A stretch of DNA of 10,896 nucleotides from an uncultured Chlorobiaceae bacterium. GTDB taxonomy: Bacteria; Bacteroidota; Chlorobiia; Chlorobiales; Chlorobiaceae. Numbering within the stretch: the stretch's first letter is position 1; each line of letters starts with the position of its first letter. Made by a program: the position numbers and the translations under genes. The stretch is from assembly GCA_903874585.1 (NCBI GenBank), contig CAIQSY010000149.1, forward strand, positions 1 through 10,896. Reading direction: 5' to 3'. Under the pieces are notes generated by a model. It searched no databases, was not told where the DNA came from, and saw only the letters and a list, made by a program, of their open reading frames with translations. Below, piece after piece: positions 6,591-10,896 of this stretch.

Positions 6591-8603
6591 TCAATTATAA
6601 CGACCCATAACATGTTGTTTAAGCGCCATCGCCCGTATTCTTTTTTCAGTTTCTAAAAGGCCCTCCTCAAAAAAGCCCTCTGGCCAATCCTGAATAGCAC
6701 CATATTCATTGATGCTCACTTCCCTGAATGACGAACCACTCTCTTTTTTTTCTACGAAATAGACTTTAGTGGCCTCTTGCCAAGGTGAGCTTTTGGAACC
6801 TTCAGCAATCCGGAGACGAATACGGTTAATAATGTGCTCACTGTGCGTCTCAACTAAGCACTGCTTGCCGAGCTGCGTCAGAGAAAGGAAAAAATCAGCC
6901 AATCGAGACTGAACTTTTGGATGAAGATGCAATTCCGGTTGCTCAATAATTAACGTAGTATCAGGTTTTGCAAGCAATCCTGCTACAATAATGGGAAGAA
7001 CCTGACTGACACCGACACCCACTTGAGTCAGGTCATGATTTTTATTCCTGTTGCTCATGGAAACCTGAAGCTCATGGCCAAATTGATCTGAATCTTTGCT
7101 CTCAATATTTTGAGCCACGCCAAGGTAGTCCAGCCAGGCAGCAACAGCATCATGGAGAGAACACGTAACCGGAACGGGAATATTAGCTGAGTTGGAAAAA
7201 TATGAGGGTGGTAAATATTGAATGTCGCGCATTTTTAGACTTTCAAATACTGCTGCCGTATTTTCCCCTTTCAAGCCAACATCTTCAAGATACGATGTTG
7301 AAGAGATCGGATATGATGACTCAGGATCAATTCTTAATGGTCCTATATATCGAACATAATCGGCAAAGAAAGACTTTAGGTACCCATTATCTTCGCTGCT
7401 ATTAATCTGCAAGAGCTTTACCCCAACCTCTCCATTCCGTCTTACATCCAGAATCATCTCGTCAAGAAGTGCCTGAAATTTTTGGCTATCATAGAGCTTT
7501 TTCATAACCGCCTCCCAAAAACAAAATGGAGAGGTGTAATCTCCGTCAGTTAATCCACTCCATAAAACCGACAAGTTCACACTTTCTTCATCCAATATCG
7601 TTAAGAGGGCATCTTTAGGATCATCAAGTGACGGTGCAATAACATAATGAATCTGATCTATGCCTTTTACAATTTCTTGGATACATGACTTTATCTTTGT
7701 GGGAAGTGCACCATCTAAAAATTCGAAGGTACATATTTCCGGAAAGATTACATCTCTGATTGCCTCAATTTTTTCAATTTCAGTTTCAACTAACGATGTT
7801 ATCAATACGGGTAAGAAATGCCAGAAAGAACATCCAATCGCCTCTGATCTATACAAAACCTCTTTATGATATATTTTGCCATAAGGCAGTTCAGCATAAC
7901 TATACAAAAATTGACCCGATGAGTCCAACAAATGAAAATGACCGAAAATTTCTGAGATGTATAATCTATACAATGTTTCCCGATCCATCATATCTCCAAA
8001 ATCACCATTACGCTGGAAACTTGCCCGATCAAGTTTCACATCATAATCCAATGTGCTCAGAACCTCTTCACGATATGGATTATCTATTAACTTTTGTTTA
8101 TAATCCTTAGCCTCCTCTGTTGCTCGAACAGCCACCAACGAACATTTGTACGCATTATTATCAGTAATATTTTTTTGCACTGCGAGAGCAACCGAAGATA
8201 ACGTTGGGCTTGAAGAAGAAGTCGATAGGTTAGCACTTGGTTTTGAATTATCTATACCAAATGCTATTTCGCAGGATATGAAAGAAATCTGCTCAACATC
8301 AAATCGACCATCAGAAATATTGTCTTTCGGTGGCTTAAGCTTCCAACCGATGATAATCTGATCTGACACGCTATCAGTACTTTTTATATCGCTGAATTGA
8401 CCCAATTGTATAAACTTACCATTTAAGACGATCTGACGGGTAGGATCTTTATCTGAAAGTGTTTGTGAAATAAGCAGGATAGACTGAAGAAGAGTACTTT
8501 TACCGCTACTGTTAGTACCGGCAAAAATAGTCAGGGGAGCAAAGTCAAGCTGAGTTTCATCCTTGACAGACTTGAAATTGGCCAATTTCCATTTTGTAAT
8601 CAT
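6591..8603 (-). CDS. AAA (AAA_15/OLD-like) ATPase with DUF3696 C-terminus, longer paralogue (ATPase A)
   Basis: This 670-residue protein starts at the ATG at 8603. It opens MITKWKLANFKSVKDE, and Walker A GTNSSGKST spans residues 29-37. The C-terminal lobe shows LTQVGVGVSQVLP, Walker B LIIEQPELHLHP (551-562) and VETHSEH (584-590). A DUF3696-type tail follows (KVYFVEKKE, then DWPEGFFEE, about 613-647). As in its neighbour there is no TOPRIM domain. It is about 157 residues longer than ATPase B, all in the middle region, which is poorly conserved between the two while both ends match closely. This suggests a shared ATPase head with a specialised inserted domain, possibly as a heterodimer or as separate sensors. 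It lies 71 bases after the UDG-like gene and 94 bases before ATPase B. No strong ribosome binding site is visible at the start. The ATPase assignment is sure; the system-level function is inferred. Confidence 0.9.
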   Translation of the reverse strand: MITKWKLANFKSVKDETQLDFAPLTIFAGTNSSGKSTLLQSILLISQTLSDKDPTRQIVLNGKFIQLGQFSDIKSTDSVSDQIIIGWKLKPPKDNISDGRFDVEQISFISCEIAFGIDNSKPSANLSTSSSSPTLSSVALAVQKNITDNNAYKCSLVAVRATEEAKDYKQKLIDNPYREEVLSTLDYDVKLDRASFQRNGDFGDMMDRETLYRLYISEIFGHFHLLDSSGQFLYSYAELPYGKIYHKEVLYRSEAIGCSFWHFLPVLITSLVETEIEKIEAIRDVIFPEICTFEFLDGALPTKIKSCIQEIVKGIDQIHYVIAPSLDDPKDALLTILDEESVNLSVLWSGLTDGDYTSPFCFWEAVMKKLYDSQKFQALLDEMILDVRRNGEVGVKLLQINSSEDNGYLKSFFADYVRYIGPLRIDPESSYPISSTSYLEDVGLKGENTAAVFESLKMRDIQYLPPSYFSNSANIPVPVTCSLHDAVAAWLDYLGVAQNIESKDSDQFGHELQVSMSNRNKNHDLTQVGVGVSQVLPIIVAGLLAKPDTTLIIEQPELHLHPKVQSRLADFFLSLTQLGKQCLVETHSEHIINRIRLRIAEGSKSSPWQEATKVYFVEKKESGSSFREVSINEYGAIQDWPEGFFEEGLLETEKRIRAMALKQHVMGRYN

Positions 8604-8674
8604 AATCTACAGTAAATTTAAAACCGATGCATTGATACTATATGCTATGTCCTCGCAAGTCCTACTACTGAAGT

Positions 8675-9499
8675 TCATCCGCAAATTCCTAAATGCTCGT
8701 GAATGATTTTAATTGAGGGGGCTACAATATTTTTCAAATATTCCGTGTGATCATTGCTACCCCAATTGTCAGGATAATGAGCACTTGGGTGTGAAAACGC
8801 AGCTATAAATGACTCATGGGAGCCAAGTTTTGCCTTATACACAAAATCTGACACCTGACTGACCGAGTCAAAAGATTCGCTGATTGAAGGCCAGAACGTT
8901 TTCCCCTGAACAATTACAACAGAAGGCTCAAGAATATTCATGATATTACGAAAATGCCCACGACAGTTGTTCAACATCGTTTCCGTAGATAACCCTTTTG
9001 TACTACCATCACGCACGGCTGAACAGAGTAAGTAGTTGACAAGAGCAAATGCATCGAAAATATGAACGCGCTTGCCTTCAATCGACAGAAATTCAGAATT
9101 GTGATCAGTCCCGAGTGGAATACCGAAAATCAATCGAAGAGCGCTTGTTGTGCCTTTCATGTGAGGATTCCGGCCCTTATAACCTTGCCCCGCAGCAAAC
9201 CGGCAGTCAAGTGCAGAATAGCTGAACATTTTCGATCGCGCCTGGCAATCAACACGGGCTGGAGGATGCCCATATTCTTGCCCAACGACAACGACACGTA
9301 ATGGCATCCCATTGAATGAAACGCCGTAATATTTCCCTACGTGGTGAAGTTGCCCCTCGTAAAAGGCATCAGGGTGCGATGACTTACACGCATTATAGTG
9401 TGAACAGATAAAATCATCACCCAAAACATTATCGGTCAGATACTGTTCAACTGCGAGTATCTGCGCTTCTGACTTTTGCTTCTCGTATGTCGCAGTCAT
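8675..9499 (-). CDS. Uracil-DNA glycosylase superfamily protein with four Fe-S-type cysteines
   Basis: This 274-residue protein starts at the ATG at 9499, three bases after the hicA stop. UDG-superfamily landmarks are in order. C32-x5-C38 lies near the N-terminus. Motif 1 is VVVVGQEYG (69-77), close to the GQDPY/GEAPG loop. The strand HIFDAFALVNYLLC has N155 and C159 in the N-x3-C spacing of family 4. C179 opens the helix before the strand LEPSVVIVQGK, and the C-terminal loop is AAFSHPSAHYPDNWG (H237-P-S). The four cysteines fit a 4Fe-4S cluster, though C-x5-C is wider than the usual C-x2-C. The expected role is excision of uracil or a modified base; UDG relatives such as Brig1 excise glucosylated hydroxymethylcytosine from phage DNA. 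Its place between hicBA and twin ATPases favours a defence rather than housekeeping repair role. The substrate cannot be read from sequence. Confidence 0.75.
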   Translation of the reverse strand: MTATYEKQKSEAQILAVEQYLTDNVLGDDFICSHYNACKSSHPDAFYEGQLHHVGKYYGVSFNGMPLRVVVVGQEYGHPPARVDCQARSKMFSYSALDCRFAAGQGYKGRNPHMKGTTSALRLIFGIPLGTDHNSEFLSIEGKRVHIFDAFALVNYLLCSAVRDGSTKGLSTETMLNNCRGHFRNIMNILEPSVVIVQGKTFWPSISESFDSVSQVSDFVYKAKLGSHESFIAAFSHPSAHYPDNWGSNDHTEYLKNIVAPSIKIIHEHLGICG

Positions 9500-9502
9500 A
9501 AA

Positions 9503-9715
9503 TTACAGGTCATCTGGTGAAAGGCCCGTATGCTTTGCAACGCGAGCCAGCATTTTGGGGCCGATTTCATCACCATCGTGGAAGGCGAAAACAAAATCAG
9601 GCCAGCCATTGCGGGAAAGTGTTTTGTGCGAACCGGTTTGTCGTTTGACTTTCCAGCCAAGACGCGACAGAACAGCCAGCAGACGCTTGGCTTTAATTGA
9701 CGGCCATTGGCTCAT
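9503..9715 (-). CDS. hicA: HicA family mRNA interferase toxin
   Basis: This 70-residue protein starts at an ATG that overlaps the hicB stop (ATGA, 9712-9715). HicA toxins have a small double-stranded-RNA-binding-like fold and cleave mRNA using one conserved histidine. Here the fold elements are visible: KAKRLLAVLSRLGWKVKRQ, then the catalytic-type GSHKTL (H30), then a strand DFVFAFHDGDEI and the C-terminal helix KMLARVAKHTGLSPDDL. Length is normal and the histidine is present, so the toxin looks intact. The antitoxin comes first in this operon, a common alternative to the hicA-hicB order. The stop is only three bases from the UDG-like gene, so read-through expression of the defence-like genes from the hic promoter is plausible. 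Confidence 0.92.
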   Translation of the reverse strand: MSQWPSIKAKRLLAVLSRLGWKVKRQTGSHKTLSRNGWPDFVFAFHDGDEIGPKMLARVAKHTGLSPDDL

Positions 9716-9921
9716 GCCATAACCGGAATAGAAATGTTTACGGCAAAGGGGCGACTTTCGCTATGCTCAAGCCGATCAGCAATAACTCGAAGGGCGAGAA
9801 CTTCCGCCTTGGACATTGCTTCCTGCGATGTAGAACCGTAAGCGAGAACTCCCGGTAACTCGGGAACTTCTGCCAACCAACGCCCATCAGATTCTTGCTC
9901 CTGTTCGATAGTGAAATTCAT
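9712..9921 (-). CDS. hicB: HicB family antitoxin
   Basis: The product has 69 residues from the ATG at 9921. An upstream in-frame ATG at 9942 would add seven residues, but the 9921 start has a well-placed GGAG and begins the family's usual MNFTIE strand. HicB antitoxins bind and block HicA. The partial RNase H-like core is clear: FTIEQEQESDGRWLAEVPEL, PGVLAYGSTSQEAMSKAEVL and the helix ALRVIADRLEH. The chain ends soon after (NISIPVMA), so there is no room for the C-terminal ribbon-helix-helix or HTH domain with which longer HicB proteins bind their operator. Autoregulation, if any, may need another factor. It overlaps hicA by four bases. Confidence 0.92.
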   Translation of the reverse strand: MNFTIEQEQESDGRWLAEVPELPGVLAYGSTSQEAMSKAEVLALRVIADRLEHSESRPFAVNISIPVMA

Positions 9922-9927
9922 TTGGCA

Positions 9928-9931
9928 CTCC
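9928..9931 (-). promoter_or_regulatory. Ribosome binding site of hicB
   Basis: GGAG on the - strand is six bases before the ATG at 9921. It decides the hicB start in favour of 9921 over the upstream in-frame ATG at 9942, which has no comparable site. Confidence 0.6.
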
Positions 9932-9973
9932 AAGGTTTTCATTTAACTCAAATTTACAAAAAATTACTTGTCA

Positions 9974-9989
9974 ACTTTTCACGAAAAGT
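9974..9989. promoter_or_regulatory. Palindrome upstream of hicBA, candidate operator
   Basis: The site ACTTTTCACGAAAAGT has perfect 7-base arms around a 2-base centre, about 53 bases upstream of the hicB start. On the - strand a TTGACA (9969-9974) touches its edge, which would suit a repressor site over a -35 element. However, I find no convincing -10 at the usual spacing, so the promoter itself is not established. The binding protein is unknown: this HicB lacks a visible DNA-binding domain, and a HipB-like protein is an alternative given the hipA remnant next door. Confidence 0.4.
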
Positions 9990-10159
9990 CAGATTTCTGA
10001 TAGATATGGCTGTTTGTTCATCATCGTTATGCCCCATTAACCGACTCTGGAGCAGTACTTGCTTTGTTGAAATAACGGCATTTTTCCGTGTGATAAACAA
10101 TCTCAGGCCATAAACACACATCTACCCAAAACGGATCATAACGACATCCCCCGTTCTTT

Positions 10160-10601
10160 TCAGGCAAGCGCCTTTGCCCTGCATCCCACAACTTCAAAAA
10201 TTAAATCGGCAACTTGTACAGGAAATCCTGCATTCAATTGATTGCTGACACGGTCGATAACGTCAGAGGTCTTGTCTGTCATCTCATCAATAAGGTCGGC
10301 ACATACCAATACACTCGATGCCCGTGGTCAGAAGATGCTGTTTCTGCATATTTTTCCAAAAGTAGTGTTTGTTTTTGCCCCACAAACCCATCGCCATTCT
10401 TACCTTTTGATGTGGGAGCATTTTTGGTGTGTTGCCCATGACTGAATAAGATGGCAGAACATCATAGAGGGGTGTCAGGTGGTATGAGACACCACGGTCA
10501 ATGAACACGCAGAAGTTATTTGCGTGCCCATCTATGGCACAAAGGAGTAAAAAAGCTAACTGCGATCGAAAGAATCCAAGACGATGTGGTATACCGACAA
10601 T
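10160..10601 (-). pseudogene. hipA: hipA remnant (HipA kinase toxin, truncated and frameshifted)
   Basis: Two frames on the - strand together read as the C-terminal part of a HipA-family serine/threonine kinase toxin. The first (10601-10287) gives LGFFRSQLAFLLLCAIDGH, ANNFCVFIDRGVSYHLTPLYDVL and RMAMGLWGKNKHYFW. This covers the kinase catalytic segment DGHxxN and the metal-binding YD. The reading then shifts frame near 10298-10305, and the second frame (to TGA at 10160) gives ADLIDEMTDKTSDVIDRVS, NQLNAGFPVQVADLI, typical of the HipA C-terminal helices. An in-frame stop at 10602-10604 cuts off everything upstream, so the N-terminal subdomain and nucleotide-binding loop are missing, and no hipB is visible. 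It is a decayed toxin, or a recombination leftover. Confidence 0.78.
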
Positions 10602-10636
10602 TTATGCGAGGTCAACAGCACACGGATAGAAAATTA

Positions 10637-10680
10637 TCGGACGATTATAGAACATCTATCAGACGATTAACGGACGATTA
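10637..10680. repeat. Tandem 11-base repeats (four units, one degenerate)
   Basis: Four head-to-tail 11-base units occupy 44 bases: TCGGACGATTA (10637), TAGAACATCTA (10648, diverged), TCAGACGATTA (10659) and ACGGACGATTA (10670). Three share the core GACGATTA. The period is close to one DNA helical turn, so a bound protein would meet each copy on the same face, as with iterons or operator arrays. The array sits just upstream of the hipA remnant and exactly at the boundary to GC-rich DNA. Confidence 0.6.
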
Positions 10681-10755
10681 TGGTTAATCGGAGAGAGAAA
10701 AAAGCCATCACCCAAGCCGGGCAGATCAAGTCGCCGGGTGAACGGCACGAAAAGG

Positions 10756-10896
10756 ATGACCGCCACCGCCTCGACGACCGCACCCGCCAACGCCGGATCC
10801 ACCGTCGCCTGCCAGGCCCTGGCCGTCGCCCCGGTGGTCCCCGTGGTCACCGACAACTGCGGAACCACCCTCCCGCCGTCCGCTCCGGTCCTGGGC
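10756..10896 (+). CDS. Possible fragment of a repeat-rich surface protein, runs off the right edge
   Basis: From the ATG at 10756 the + strand frame stays open to the window end (47 codons), and nearly every third position is G or C, as expected for a coding frame in GC-rich DNA. The product is rich in A, T, V and P. Pieces such as AGSTVACQALAVAP and VTDNCGTTLPPSAPV recall the Ig-like/HYR-type repeats of very large bacterial surface proteins (VTDNCG-type repeat). The AGG before the ATG is too close to act as a ribosome binding site and the frame is also open upstream, so the real start is uncertain. The opposite strand is also open (10659-10895). The switch in composition could also be an assembly or recombination junction. 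Confidence 0.35.
   Translation, partial: MTATASTTAPANAGSTVACQALAVAPVVPVVTDNCGTTLPPSAPVLG

Noticed and set aside
4955..8603. Classification of the ATPases as OLD nucleases
   Set aside because: The sequence after the H-loop is a DUF3696-type tail, with no TOPRIM acidic motifs.
9943..9974. TTGACA on the - strand as the hicBA promoter
   Set aside because: No hexamer resembling TATAAT lies 16-18 bases downstream, so a sigma-70 promoter cannot be claimed.
10027..10190. - strand open frame downstream of the hipA remnant ending in ...KASTAPESVNGA
   Set aside because: It has no start codon with a ribosome binding site, overlaps the hipA remnant in another frame and matches no family I know.
10659..10868. 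- strand frame of 69 codons in the GC-rich end
   Set aside because: GC-rich DNA is open in several frames; the + strand frame shows repeat-like motifs and this one shows none. It also reads through the 11-base repeats.
1..10896. CRISPR array, tRNA, rRNA or insertion sequence
   Set aside because: No regularly spaced repeats with unique spacers, no cloverleaf-like sequence and no transposase frame were seen on either strand; the only tandem repeat is the 11-base array, which lacks spacers.

Overview
The window looks like a bacterial chromosomal defence/accessory island, probably from a Gram-negative species. The lineage is a weak guess: no rRNA, tRNA or lineage-defining gene is present. Base composition is patchy. 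The left 2 kb is GC-rich, the middle (about 2.0-9.9 kb) is much more AT-rich, and the last ~200 bases are very GC-rich again, as in an island assembled from separately acquired blocks.

Region 1 (1-1987, + strand) is the 3' part of a Wadjet plasmid-defence operon: the C-terminal ATPase half of JetC (SMC/MukB-like), overlapped by a complete JetD (TOPRIM nuclease subunit). jetA, jetB and the start of jetC must lie left of the window. Region 2 (2027-3493, +) holds two AT-rich genes, a three-helix membrane protein and a divergent protein of the uracil-DNA glycosylase (UDG) superfamily with family-4/5-like motifs. A ~370-base convergent intergenic gap follows.

Region 3 (3864-9921, - strand) reads right to left as one tight gene train: hicB antitoxin, hicA toxin, a second UDG-superfamily protein, two paralogous AAA (OLD/AAA_15-like) ATPases with DUF3696-type C-termini but different middle domains, and a ~358-residue protein of unknown function that overlaps or nearly abuts the second ATPase. 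Spacing is an ATGA overlap, 3 bases, 71 bases, 94 bases and a near overlap, which suggests co-expression. I do not recognise this exact set as a named defence system. It is the best candidate for something undescribed: a base-excision-type glycosylase combined with twin ATPases and a putative effector or adaptor, possibly under hicBA control. Each component class is familiar from anti-phage islands, but the system-level role is inference.

Region 4 (9943-10896) is decayed or junction DNA: a perfect-armed palindrome upstream of hicBA, a frameshifted and N-terminally truncated hipA remnant (- strand), a tandem array of 11-base repeats, and then an abrupt switch to very GC-rich sequence that may be the start of, or a fragment of, a repeat-rich surface protein running off the right edge.
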